Position numbers and translations under genes: made by a program. A model generated the notes under the pieces. The model did not search any database, had not been told where the DNA came from, and worked only from the letters and a program-made list of their open reading frames with translations. This document shows, piece by piece, positions 25,858-34,321 of a stretch of DNA of 64,000 nucleotides (positions are counted from its first letter, which is position 1; every line of letters begins with the position of its first letter). This DNA is from Kitasatospora papulosa. Lineage in GTDB: Bacteria; Actinomycetota; Actinomycetes; Streptomycetales; Streptomycetaceae. The DNA lies in the NCBI RefSeq assembly GCF_000717245.1, contig NZ_JNYQ01000004.1, positions 1-64,000 of the forward strand, written 5' to 3'.

Positions 25858-26336
25858 GATTCCCCCAGGCGGCTCCCGCCGAGCTCGACCTCGAACGGCT
25901 GCTCGCAGTGCGGGCAGGTCACGCCGGCCCTGGTGTGGCCCTCGGCGTTGACCTGACGGTAGAAGTCCTGGAGGAAGGCGAGGTCGGAGGCGAACATGTT
26001 CTCCACCACCCCGTCGTGCATGTGTGCCACGGTGCCCAACTGGGTGATGACCCGGCCGAGCAGGACCACCGAGAGGTACGCGGGGTTCTCCTGCACCCGC
26101 ATGTCCCGCAGCGGGATCAGCTCGTCCCGGGCGGTCGCCAGTCGCATGACCCCCTCGCGGTGCACCGTGCCCATGTCGTCCACGTATCCGCGCGGCAGCT
26201 CGAACGCGAACTCGGTCCGCAACTGCTGCCGTACGGGCTGTGCTTCCGCCGGGGCGACGGCCGGGGCCGCCACGTCCGCGGGAGCGGACGTGGCGGCAGC
26301 GGCGTCGGTGGCGGGCCTGGCAGGTCCGCGGCGCAT
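25854..26336 (-). CDS. CIS T4-baseplate-like tail assembly protein with CxxC
   Basis: 160 residues. An Ala/Pro-rich N-terminus of about 45 residues precedes FAFELPRGYVDDMGTVHREGVMRLATARDELIPLRDMRV and AYLSVVLLGRVITQLG. A C-terminal half-zinc-finger-like CPHCEQPFEV ends it. The first block is the signature of the T4 baseplate-like family found in AFP/PVC-type clusters. Its exact role is not known. The start ATG shares a base with the tube stop (TAATG), which fixes it at 26336. Confidence 0.82.
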   Translation of the reverse strand: MRRGPARPATDAAAATSAPADVAAPAVAPAEAQPVRQQLRTEFAFELPRGYVDDMGTVHREGVMRLATARDELIPLRDMRVQENPAYLSVVLLGRVITQLGTVAHMHDGVVENMFASDLAFLQDFYRQVNAEGHTRAGVTCPHCEQPFEVELGGSRLGES

Positions 26337-26779
26337 TACTCGGTGACCAGCTCTTCGTAGACGATCGTGACGGTCTCGGTCATCACGGAGGCCTCGCCGG
26401 CCGTGGCCGCCGCGCCCATCACCTTGGTGCACCAGGCGTTGCGCAGGTGCTGACGGCGGACCGGGTTGTACTGGTAGTCCATGTAGATGATGCTCGCGTT
26501 CTTGCGCGCCGAGCCCATGTCGCCGCGCAGCGAGGCGTTGATCCACTCGTTGAACGCGGTGGACTGCTCCATGCCGCGCGTGACGGTGGTCTCACCGGCC
26601 TTCTTCACGCCGGGCATCTTCTTGGTGATCGGCTGGCCGTTCGCCGAGACCTGCTGGTACTCGATGACGTCCTGTTCCATTCCCACCTCGCCCACGGCGT
26701 GGAGGTACTCGACCATGACTCCGTCGATCTGGAGGCCGAAGTTGTGGGTAGTGAGGGCGTCACCCTGGGAGAGACTCAT
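26336..26779 (-). CDS. CIS inner tube protein (Afp1/gp19-like)
   Basis: 147 residues of the gp19/Hcp-like tube family: THNFGLQIDGVMVEYLHAVGEVGME, TKKMPGVKKAGETTVTRGM, and IIYMDYQYNPVRRQHLRNAW. Hexameric rings stack to form the tube that the sheath drives outward. It follows the sheath gene after about 76 bases, the usual order, and should be one of the most abundant products. The start at 26779 is preceded by an AAGGAACGG-type site. Confidence 0.93.
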   Translation of the reverse strand: MSLSQGDALTTHNFGLQIDGVMVEYLHAVGEVGMEQDVIEYQQVSANGQPITKKMPGVKKAGETTVTRGMEQSTAFNEWINASLRGDMGSARKNASIIYMDYQYNPVRRQHLRNAWCTKVMGAAATAGEASVMTETVTIVYEELVTE

Positions 26780-26855
26780 GAAAAGCCGTTCCTTCTACTG
26801 AGGCTGGGACCTGTGGCTGTACGCGAAGTCGATCGGGGGCCGGAGGCTGTGACGT

Positions 26856-28481
26856 CTACTCCTCCAGCTCGCCGCTGCCGCCGGAGAACTGGGCCAGCCG
26901 GAAGATCACGAACTCGGCGGGCTTGACCGGCGAGACGCCGATCTGGCAGATGACGCGTCCCAGGTCCACCGACTCCGGCGGGTTGGTCTCGGCGTCGCAC
27001 TTCACGTAGTAGGCGTCCTCCGGCGTGGCGCCGAACAGTGCGCCGCTGCGCCACTCCGTCACCAGGAACGCGGAGATGTTCCGCCTGATCCGGGCCCACA
27101 GGGCCTGGTCGTTCGGCTCGAACACCACCCACTGCGTGCCGTTGAGGATCGACTCCTCCAGGTAGTTGAAGTACCTGCGGACGTTGAGGTAACGCCAGGC
27201 CGGGTCGGAGGACAGGGTGCGCGCACCCCAGACGCGGATGCCGCGGCCGGGGAAGGTGCGGATGCAGTTGACGCCGATCGGGTTGAGCAGGTCCTGCTCG
27301 CCCCGGGTGATCTGCATCTCCAGGTCGACGGCGCCGCGTACGACCTCGTTGGCGGGGGCCTTGTGCACGCCGCGCTCGGAGTCGTTGCGGGCCCAGATGC
27401 CGGCGACGTGACCGCTCGGCGGGATCAGCCGGGTCTGGCCGCCCGCGGGGTCGAAGACCTTGATCCACGGGTAGTAGAGAGCCGCGTACTTGGAGTCGTA
27501 GTTGGACGTCTCCTGACGCCACACCCGGATCTGCCGGGCGTTGAGGCCGGGCGGCGGGTCGATGATGGCCAGCCGGTCGCCCATGAGCTCGCAGTGGGCG
27601 ATCAGACCGAGCTGTACGGCCTTCACGGCCTCCAGGTCGATCGCGCCGCGCTGGTAGGCGGCCATCAGGTCGGGGACGGCGACCATGGAGATCTCGTCCA
27701 CCGCTTCGAGACCGCCGAAGCCGGTGCGGTCCGAGGAGTCGCCCAGGTACTCGGCGATGCCGACCGACTCACCCTCGGAGGCGTCCGGGACGGCGGGGGC
27801 CTGCGCGGCGGCAGGCACGTCGAGCGCGACCGTCTGGTTGTCGGGGCGGGCCAGCTGCGAGGCCGCGGCCCCCTCCTGCACGGAGATCAGCTTGGAGCGT
27901 TCCTTGACCTGGGTCACCACGTAGTTGCGGGCACTCTTCTTCGCCGAGACGTCGAAGGTCTCGACGGCCTTCGCGCCGTCCTTGACGACCAGCCGGAAAC
28001 GCTCGGCGGGGCCCTCGCCCTCCGCGTCCGTGACCTCGACGCTGAGGGTGCCGCTCTCGCCGGGCGCGACGGCCGACACCTTGAACGTGCCCAGAGCCGC
28101 GGGCTCCCCGGCCGTCAGAGCGGCGGGCGCCGCCGCACCGCCGGCGACGGCCGTCCGGCCACGCTGTCCGCCGACCGCGTCGGTGCCCTCGCCCGGTGCC
28201 CCGGCCACTCCGCCGGGCGCCCCGCCCACGCGGACCACGTAGGCGGCGGATCCGCCGTTGTTGAAGAACCCGTACACCGAGTGGGCCAGGAAGTAGCCGT
28301 CGGTGAACTCACCGAAGGAGGCGACGTACTGGGTCCAGTTGGTGACCAGCGTCGGCTCGTTCAGAGGTCCGTCGGGCGCCAGCCCGACGAATGCGGCCAC
28401 CGAGGTGCCGACCCCCTCGATCGGACGAGAGCCGCTCGCCACCTCTTCCACGTACACGCCCGGCGACAGGTATGACGGCAT
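26856..28481 (-). CDS. CIS contractile sheath protein
   Basis: 541 residues. The N-terminus has the sheath signature SPGVYVEEVASGSRPIEGVGTSVAAFVG, then DGYFLAHSVYGFFNNGGSAAYVVRV. The C-terminal sheath domain contains PPSGHVAGIWARNDSERGVHKAPANE and RRNISAFLVTEWRSGALFG. Between about residues 85 and 245 is a variable beta-rich insertion of Gly, Ala and Val that should sit on the outside of the sheath. It is the first gene of the main CIS operon; GAGGAGA precedes the ATG at 28481. The longer open frame upstream lacks a ribosome site and overlaps the promoter region. Confidence 0.95.
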   Translation of the reverse strand: MPSYLSPGVYVEEVASGSRPIEGVGTSVAAFVGLAPDGPLNEPTLVTNWTQYVASFGEFTDGYFLAHSVYGFFNNGGSAAYVVRVGGAPGGVAGAPGEGTDAVGGQRGRTAVAGGAAAPAALTAGEPAALGTFKVSAVAPGESGTLSVEVTDAEGEGPAERFRLVVKDGAKAVETFDVSAKKSARNYVVTQVKERSKLISVQEGAAASQLARPDNQTVALDVPAAAQAPAVPDASEGESVGIAEYLGDSSDRTGFGGLEAVDEISMVAVPDLMAAYQRGAIDLEAVKAVQLGLIAHCELMGDRLAIIDPPPGLNARQIRVWRQETSNYDSKYAALYYPWIKVFDPAGGQTRLIPPSGHVAGIWARNDSERGVHKAPANEVVRGAVDLEMQITRGEQDLLNPIGVNCIRTFPGRGIRVWGARTLSSDPAWRYLNVRRYFNYLEESILNGTQWVVFEPNDQALWARIRRNISAFLVTEWRSGALFGATPEDAYYVKCDAETNPPESVDLGRVICQIGVSPVKPAEFVIFRLAQFSGGSGELEE

Positions 28482-28825
28482 GCTCTGCTCTCCTCGGGGT
28501 ACCGATACAAGACCAGGCTCACCCTCGCCGCACGGTCGCACGCGCGTAAACGTCCTCCGGTGCCGTGTCGAGGGCACCTGTCGTGCCCTCAGGGGCAACC
28601 GGGCTCCGGCCACCGGGTGTTCTCGCGCCACCAGGGCCACCGAGGGGACACGGCGTACGGCACCGGGCCCCGCGTGGCGGAGTACGGCGCGGGGGCACGG
28701 CCCGGCGCCCCTCGGCCGGAGTCGCGCACGAAGGGCCGCGGGGGCAGCGGGCGTTACCTTTCGGGCAGTGGCACTACCCGGCCGCCTCTGACATCGCCCT
28801 TCCCGCGCGCAGTAGCGTCCGTCGG
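28482..28825. other. Divergent promoter region of the CIS operon
   Basis: About 340 bases between the sheath start and the divergent membrane-protein gene. No gene, no perfect palindrome longer than about 8 bp and no obvious -10/-35 pair. It must contain the main CIS promoter and the promoter of the 28826 gene. Confidence 0.55.
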
Positions 28826-30370
28826 GTGACCACCTGGACATCTCTGGAACCCGCCTCGACCACGGTCGACCCGGGCAGCAGCACCACCGTGCGACTGCGT
28901 CTGCGCAACACCGGCGACGTCGTCGACGAGTACCGCTTCGAGCCGGTCGGCGACGTCGCGCCGTACGTCTCGGTGGAACCGCCGTCGATCAGGCTCTTTC
29001 CAGGTACCACCGGGGTCGTGGAGCTGACCTTCGCCCCGCCCAGAACCCCGGACGCGACCGCTGGGCCGCACCCGTACGGTGTGCGCATCCTGCCCACCGA
29101 GCACCCCGAGACCACCACGGTCGCGGAGGGCAACGTCACCTTCACCACTTTCATGGAGGTGCGGGCCGAGCTGGTCCCGCAGACCGTCAAGGGTCGTTTC
29201 AGGGGCCGGCCCAAGCTGGCCGTCGACAACCTCGGCAACACCCCGCTCACGGCGTCGATCGGCGGCGGCGACAAGGCCAGCGACGACCTCTCGTACGAGA
29301 TCGTCCCGTCCAACGTCCAGATCCAGCCCGGCCGTGCCGCCTTCGTCGACGCGACGCTCAAGCCCCGGCAGATCACCTGGGTGGGGCAGAAGCAGGAGCG
29401 GCCCTACGAACTGTCCGTGCGCCGCTCGGGGTTCGAGCCTCTTCCGGTGAACGGGACGTACGTGCAGCGCAGCCTGCTGCCGATGTGGATGATGACCACG
29501 CTCAGTCTGCTGCTGGCCCTTACCATCACCGGCCTCGTGCTGTGGTTCACCTACAAGGCTCCGGTACGCACCCTCGCGCTGCCGAAGATGGAACAGGCGG
29601 CGGCGACCGCCCTGCCGGAGGAGCCGCCGGAGCAGCCGGCCCCGAAGCCCAAGGAGGAGCCCGAGCCCTCCGAGGAGCCGGAGGCCTCGGGCGGCGGAGG
29701 CGGAGGCGGAGGCGGGGAGGAGAAGCCGGAAGAGGAGGAGGAGAAGGTCGAGCGGGGCCCGCTCCCCATCACGTCGGAGGACAAGCCGAACCTCTTCGTG
29801 CAGTTCGCGCAGGTACGCCTCGTCGCGGGGGCGGGGGGCTGCAAGCTGACCGCCGCGCACACGGTGGGCAAGCTGGACGACGCCACCCAGAAGGCGCTGA
29901 AGTGCTTCCAGGAGTCCAACGACTCGAAGTACGGGGCCTTCAGCCAGCTGGGGAAGAACGACGGGCTCGGCAACCTGGGCCGCTCCACGATGACGGCGCT
30001 CCTGGCGTCCCACTTCGTCGCCGCCAAGACGGTGCCGCTGGACGCGGACGTGGCCAGCCCCGAGGTTCCGTGGGTGCGTAACGTCCTGCTCTGGGGCACG
30101 CAGGCCGAGATCGACGACGGCGACCTGGCGATCACCGTCGCGTGCACGAAGGCCAACATCGACTACCTGCGCGGTCAGGGCCAGCTCAAGGAGCAGCCGT
30201 CACAGGGCCTCTTCAACAGGATCAAGGAGTACCAGGGCCTGTTCGTGGCCGAGAAGACCGGGGTCATGGACGAGACGACGCTCAACAAGACGAAGCTGGG
30301 CTGGATCAACGGGCAGGACGCGCCGGGCACGGTGGTGGCCAAGGACTGGCTGCCCGCACCGATGGAGTAG
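28826..30370 (+). CDS. CIS-locus membrane protein with Ig-like and peptidoglycan-binding-like parts
   Basis: 514 residues from a GTG at 28826. Two N-terminal Ig-like/NEW3-type beta domains (about 1-215: STTVDPGSSTTVRLRLRNTG, PASVDATLKPRQ-type strands) are followed by a transmembrane helix near 222-245 (WMMTTLSLLLALTITGLVLWF). Next is a Pro/Glu linker with a run of nine Gly. The C-terminal region (about 310-505) holds two peptidoglycan-binding-like modules, e.g. KLDDATQKALKCFQ and GLFNRIKEYQGLFVAEKTGVMDETTLNK. The N-half is probably cytosolic and the C-half outside. Homologues are annotated 'hydrolytic protein', but no catalytic motif is visible. It is transcribed divergently from the sheath and may anchor or position the CIS. 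Confidence 0.78.
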   Translation: MTTWTSLEPASTTVDPGSSTTVRLRLRNTGDVVDEYRFEPVGDVAPYVSVEPPSIRLFPGTTGVVELTFAPPRTPDATAGPHPYGVRILPTEHPETTTVAEGNVTFTTFMEVRAELVPQTVKGRFRGRPKLAVDNLGNTPLTASIGGGDKASDDLSYEIVPSNVQIQPGRAAFVDATLKPRQITWVGQKQERPYELSVRRSGFEPLPVNGTYVQRSLLPMWMMTTLSLLLALTITGLVLWFTYKAPVRTLALPKMEQAAATALPEEPPEQPAPKPKEEPEPSEEPEASGGGGGGGGGEEKPEEEEEKVERGPLPITSEDKPNLFVQFAQVRLVAGAGGCKLTAAHTVGKLDDATQKALKCFQESNDSKYGAFSQLGKNDGLGNLGRSTMTALLASHFVAAKTVPLDADVASPEVPWVRNVLLWGTQAEIDDGDLAITVACTKANIDYLRGQGQLKEQPSQGLFNRIKEYQGLFVAEKTGVMDETTLNKTKLGWINGQDAPGTVVAKDWLPAPME

Positions 30371-30390
30371 CCGTCGCGGACGGCGCCCCC

Positions 30391-30431
30391 GCGGGCCCGT
30401 GGCCTACCGTCCTGGTAGGCCACGGGCCCGC
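30391..30431. terminator. Bidirectional terminator between the 28826 gene and the AAA+ gene
   Basis: Perfect 16-bp arms (GCGGGCCCGTGGCCTA and its complement) with a 9-base loop between two convergent stops. Confidence 0.85.
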
Positions 30432-30443
30432 GGCGCGACCGGG

Positions 30444-32579
30444 TCACCAGGACGCGTCGTCCAGGACCAGCCGGCCCGCCTTGCGGTACTCGCGCTGGGC
30501 GCCCGCCAGCAGATCGTCCGTCGACACGCCGTCGCCGCGCCCCGCCGCCGCGTACGCGGCCGTCACGACGGCGCTGCGGATGGAGCCGCCGGCCAGCTCG
30601 AAGTCCGCCGCGCAGGACGCCGGATCGACGTCGTCGGCGCACGGGACGTGGGCGAGGCTGTGCCGCCAGAGCGCGAGGCGCTGCTCCTCGTCGGGGAAGG
30701 GGAAGTCGACCACCAGGTCCAGCCGTCGCGTGAAGGCGTCGTCGATGTTCGAGCGCAGGTTGGTGGTGAGCAGGGCGATGCCGTCGAACGACTCCAGGCG
30801 CTGGAGGAGGTAGGCGCTCTCCATGTTCGCGTGGCGGTCGTTGGAGCTGCTGACCTCGGAACGCTTGCCGAAGACCGCGTCCGCCTCGTCGAAGAGCAGC
30901 ACCGCGTCCGTACGGTCGGCCTCGGTGAAGATCCGCTCCAGGTTCTTCTCGGTCTCACCGACGTACTTGTCCACCACCGACGGCAGCTGTACGACGTAGA
31001 GATCGAGGCCGAGTTCACCCGCCACCACCTCGGCGGAGAGCGTCTTCCCGGTACCGGAGTCGCCGGCGAAGAGCGCGACCACGCCCCGGCCGCGTCCGCC
31101 GCCCGCGCTCAGCCGCCAGTCGCCGAGCACGCGGTCGCGGTGCTGGGCGCGCAGGACCAGTTCCCGCAGCTGTGCCAGCGGCCCCTCGGGGAGGACGAGA
31201 TCGTTCCAGCCGACGTCGGGCCGGATGCGGCGGGCATGCCGTTCCAGGCCCGACGCGGACTGCTGCCGGGCGGCGAGCCGCAGGTGGGCGGCGGAGAGCG
31301 GCGTGCCGTGGAACGCGGCCAGTTCCCGCGCCGCGCGGGACGCACGGTCGATGCCGCCGGGTCCGAGCCGGTAGGCGGCGACGACCGGGGCCAGGTCGAA
31401 ATCCGGCTCCTCGGGGCCTAGAGCCGCCCGCCAGGCGTCGAGGTCGCCGGCCCGCCGGCGGGGCGCGTCGAGCACGATCGGGTCGCGTCCCGTGTCGCAC
31501 CACTGCGGGTCGTACGGGCGGGGGTCCGTGAACAGCACGGGGACGTCGTTCACCGCGAGGGCCCGGATCAGTTCCTCCGGCCTCTCGGGCAGCGAGGTCA
31601 CCACGATCGCGCGGCCCGTCAGCCGGGCCTCGCGGAGCAGCTCCCGGTAGGGCGGGTGCTCCCCCGCCGCGCGTTCGACCGGTGCGTGTTCCTCGGGGCG
31701 GTGCTCCCCCCGGCGTTCCGCCGGGACGAGGTGCAGGGCGGGCAGACCGGCCGCGCCCAGGGCGGCGGTGGCGAAGGCGAGCCCGTCGCCGTCGCGGTGC
31801 TCCCGCAGGTAGACCGTGAGCGGGTGCGCCGACAGTTCCCCGGCCAGCCTCCGTGCCAGCGGGCCGGTGGTGTCCTGCGCGTCCTCCGCGTTCTGTTCCG
31901 CTGGGAGGTACGGGAGCAGGCGTACGGTCCCGCCCAGCGCGGGGTCCGGGGTGTCGTCCCCGAGGAGATGGGCCAGGACCCGGTCGGGGACGCGCAAGGA
32001 GCGGCTGAGGAACGGGCGTTCGGGTTCCTCGACCTCGAGCAGCCCGCGCGCGATCAGCCGTGCGGCGGGATGGAACCGGGACCGTCCCGCGGCGGAGTGC
32101 GTGGGCACCCCGCACAGGTCGAGCGCGAGCGCGACGGTCGCCCGGCGGCGCGTGACGTCGTCGTTGAGGTAGGCGTACAGCGACTCGAACGTGCGGTCCA
32201 GGTCGGGGGCCAGCGCGATCAGCAGGATCTGGGTGTCGAGGGGGCTCAGGCGCAGCCAGTGGGCGAGCCAGTGGAGACGGTCGTCGTCGGCCGGCTCCTC
32301 CGCCGGGTCCGGCTCCCCCGCGCCGGCCGGTTCCTTCGCGCGGTCCGGGGTGTCCGCCGTGTCCGGGCCGGGGGAAGGTGCCGTGTCCGGGCCCGGGGAA
32401 GGTGCCGTGTCCTGGGCCCCGCCGAACAGGAGGTGGCGTACCGCGTCGTCCGTCAGATACATCCCGCGCATCGGATCGTCGGCCGTCGGGTCGGTGGCGC
32501 TGCGGTGCTCGACGAGGTCGGCCACCCGCTCACGCAGCCTCGCCAGCCGTTCGAGCAGCGGGGAGGAGGAGTCACTCAC
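30444..32579 (-). CDS. CIS AAA+ ATPase (Afp15-like)
   Basis: 711 residues. The N-terminal helical part (about 1-450) contains an APSPGPDT direct repeat and a Pro/Glu stretch, then WLAHWLRLSPLDTQILLIALAPDLDRTFESLYAYL. The AAA+ module has Walker A GDSGTGKT at 506-513, Walker B VLLFDEADAVFGKRSEV, a sensor-like LLTTNLRSNIDDAFTRRLD and a C-terminal lid. In AFP/PVC-type systems this ATPase is needed for assembly or recycling rather than firing. The start overlaps the stop of the DUF4255 gene (ATGA). It lies in its own two-gene unit on the same strand as the main operon, separated by the divergent gene at 28826. Confidence 0.92.
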   Translation of the reverse strand: MSDSSSPLLERLARLRERVADLVEHRSATDPTADDPMRGMYLTDDAVRHLLFGGAQDTAPSPGPDTAPSPGPDTADTPDRAKEPAGAGEPDPAEEPADDDRLHWLAHWLRLSPLDTQILLIALAPDLDRTFESLYAYLNDDVTRRRATVALALDLCGVPTHSAAGRSRFHPAARLIARGLLEVEEPERPFLSRSLRVPDRVLAHLLGDDTPDPALGGTVRLLPYLPAEQNAEDAQDTTGPLARRLAGELSAHPLTVYLREHRDGDGLAFATAALGAAGLPALHLVPAERRGEHRPEEHAPVERAAGEHPPYRELLREARLTGRAIVVTSLPERPEELIRALAVNDVPVLFTDPRPYDPQWCDTGRDPIVLDAPRRRAGDLDAWRAALGPEEPDFDLAPVVAAYRLGPGGIDRASRAARELAAFHGTPLSAAHLRLAARQQSASGLERHARRIRPDVGWNDLVLPEGPLAQLRELVLRAQHRDRVLGDWRLSAGGGRGRGVVALFAGDSGTGKTLSAEVVAGELGLDLYVVQLPSVVDKYVGETEKNLERIFTEADRTDAVLLFDEADAVFGKRSEVSSSNDRHANMESAYLLQRLESFDGIALLTTNLRSNIDDAFTRRLDLVVDFPFPDEEQRLALWRHSLAHVPCADDVDPASCAADFELAGGSIRSAVVTAAYAAAGRGDGVSTDDLLAGAQREYRKAGRLVLDDASW

Positions 32580-33265
32580 TTCCGCTCCTCCTGGAGGGTT
32601 CCCGTCGTGCCGTGCTTCTTCCCGAAGGCTTCCTTGGCGGCCTGGACGCTCTCCGCGTCGTGGTACCGCGTGGCGCCGTCGTCGGGCGGGCCGTCCGCCC
32701 CGCGGATCTGGACGCCGAGGCCCTCCGTGACGGGCGGGCCGACCTGGTATTCGGGGTACGCGAGGAAGGGTGCGGTGATGACCACGTCCAGCGAGGGCTT
32801 GAGTTCACCGCCGAGCGCGGACCAGATGTCCGCGAGGGAGCGCGCCTCGGTGTGCAGTCCCGCGACGGTCAGCGGGACGGAGAGGCCGAGCCCGGCGAGT
32901 GTGCCGGTCAGGTCCTCCGGGGGGAGGATCTCCTTGGGCAGCAGCGTGTGCAGCACGGCGGAGAGCATCCGGTGTTCGTCCTGCGGGCGCTTGGTCCAGG
33001 CCGTGACGAGGTACGAGAGCCGGAACCAGCGTGGTGGCTGGTGCTGCTTGAGCGTGATGCCCTGCTCGTCACGGAGGGACATCTTGCCGCGCTGGCGCCG
33101 TTTGGTGTCCTCGCGGATGTCGTAGAGATACGCGTCGATGGTCGGGGCGTTGCGCCGGGCCGCCCAGTCGCGCGTAGGGGCGTCGAAGGTGATTTCGACG
33201 TCGGAGCCGGCGAAGGCGCCGCGGACGAGCAGCCCTCGCAGGATGTCATCCACCTCGTGGATCAC
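32576..33265 (-). CDS. CIS DUF4255 (Pvc16-like) cap/tube-terminator protein
   Basis: 229 residues from a GTG at 33265 (VIHEVDDILRGLLV). The DUF4255 core includes VEITFDAPTRDWAARRNAPTIDAYLYDI, RWFRLSYLVTAWTKRPQDEHRML and HTLLPKEILPPEDL. The family caps the tube and ends sheath polymerisation. The start is uncertain: an in-frame GTG at 33295 would add ten residues, but family members begin close to the HEVD helix and AGGGCAGGG lies before the inner GTG. It is the first gene of the unit with the AAA+ ATPase. Confidence 0.87.
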   Translation of the reverse strand: MIHEVDDILRGLLVRGAFAGSDVEITFDAPTRDWAARRNAPTIDAYLYDIREDTKRRQRGKMSLRDEQGITLKQHQPPRWFRLSYLVTAWTKRPQDEHRMLSAVLHTLLPKEILPPEDLTGTLAGLGLSVPLTVAGLHTEARSLADIWSALGGELKPSLDVVITAPFLAYPEYQVGPPVTEGLGVQIRGADGPPDDGATRYHDAESVQAAKEAFGKKHGTTGTLQEERK

Positions 33266-33405
33266 GGTCGCCCTGCCCTTCACGGTCGCCGTCACGGGCG
33301 CTCGTCGGCGAACGGACCGTCACGGAACGACCTGTCATGTATCGACCTGTCGTGGGTCGCCCCGGCATCGCGCCCGGCCGAACCGTCGGTGGTCCGTACG
33401 GTCTT

Positions 33406-33428
33406 GGGCGCTCCGGCACGGAGCGCCC
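33406..33428. terminator. Hairpin between the luxR-type gene and the cap gene
   Basis: Perfect 9-bp arms (GGGCGCTCC and its complement) with a 5-base loop, downstream of the minus-strand regulator and upstream of the cap gene. No T-run. The surrounding 33266-33553 stretch holds no gene and carries near-repeats CGACCTGTC at about 33325 and 33344. Confidence 0.5.
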
Positions 33429-33553
33429 CACTCCATCGTCGCCGTACGGCCGTCCGGCCCGCGAGGCACCGCGGGGACGATCACGGGGCACCTCCGCTGC
33501 CCTCGTGGCGCCCAACTCCTGTACCCGGGGCCCTTGCCGCGGCCGACAGCCCG

Positions 33554-34192
33554 TCAGATGTAGCCTTCCCGCAAGGCATATGCCACGGCATGGGCACGGT
33601 TGCGAAGCTGCAGCCGGGTCGTCAGACCGTGCATCACGTTCTTGACCGTGCGTTCGGAGTAGGACAGTTTGCTGGCAATCTCCCCGGTATCCATCCCCTC
33701 GGCCACCAGCCTGAGCACATCGACCTCGCGTGGTGCCAGGCCGGACGCCGTGGCACCCGACATGCTGGTGGTCCCGCGCTGCAGCGTGCCGACCTGGGCT
33801 ATCAGCCGTCCCAGCAGGTCCGACGGCAGGTCACCGTCGCCCCGGGAGGCCGCGAGGACCGCTCGGAGCAGGCGGTGGCCGGTGGCCTCGCGCCGCCAGA
33901 CGATCGCACCGACGCCGTACTCGATCACCTGGAGCAGTTCCGCCTCGCGGATCAGGCTCGTGACGAGGACGGCCTTGGTGCCGTCGGCGCGTGTCAGCCG
34001 CCTCAGCCGGGTCAGCGTGGGTTCGTCCAGCGCCTCGGCCAGCAGGACCGCGACCGTGCCCGGCCGCCCCGCGCCCTCCTCGAACAGTTCCACCTCGGAG
34101 TGCCGGCGCAGCTGGCTGACCGCTCCGTCCATGGAGAGCGGGTCCGACGCGTGGACCTCCACGGGGATCCTGACGGGAGTTCGGACAACCAT
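33554..34192 (-). CDS. LuxR-family regulator with degenerate receiver
   Basis: 212 residues. The first roughly 125 resemble a response-regulator receiver fold, but the phosphorylation site is missing: the strand that should end in Asp reads VAVLLAEAL, and no Lys follows the VLVTSL strand. The C-terminal GerE/LuxR helix-turn-helix is intact (LAPREVDVLRLVAEGMDTGEIASKLSYSERTVKNVMHGL). It probably works without phosphorylation, by ligand or expression level. The gene sits inside the CIS locus, divergent from a large LuxR regulator and upstream of the cap/ATPase unit, so it is a candidate CIS regulator. Confidence 0.87.
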   Translation of the reverse strand: MVVRTPVRIPVEVHASDPLSMDGAVSQLRRHSEVELFEEGAGRPGTVAVLLAEALDEPTLTRLRRLTRADGTKAVLVTSLIREAELLQVIEYGVGAIVWRREATGHRLLRAVLAASRGDGDLPSDLLGRLIAQVGTLQRGTTSMSGATASGLAPREVDVLRLVAEGMDTGEIASKLSYSERTVKNVMHGLTTRLQLRNRAHAVAYALREGYI

Positions 34193-34321
34193 GCCTGTAC
34201 GTCCTCGTGTTACGCCTCAACGGGACAACCCGTTCCTGCCTTTCCCATCCTTCCTGCGCGGACCGGACGAGAACAACGTGGCTCACCACGAGACCGACCA
34301 CGAGATCGGCGGCACGTCCTG

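Noticed and set aside
32378..34321. Upstream extension of the large LuxR regulator
   Set aside because: It runs antisense through the cap and small regulator genes. The ATG at 34322 begins the recognisable protein.
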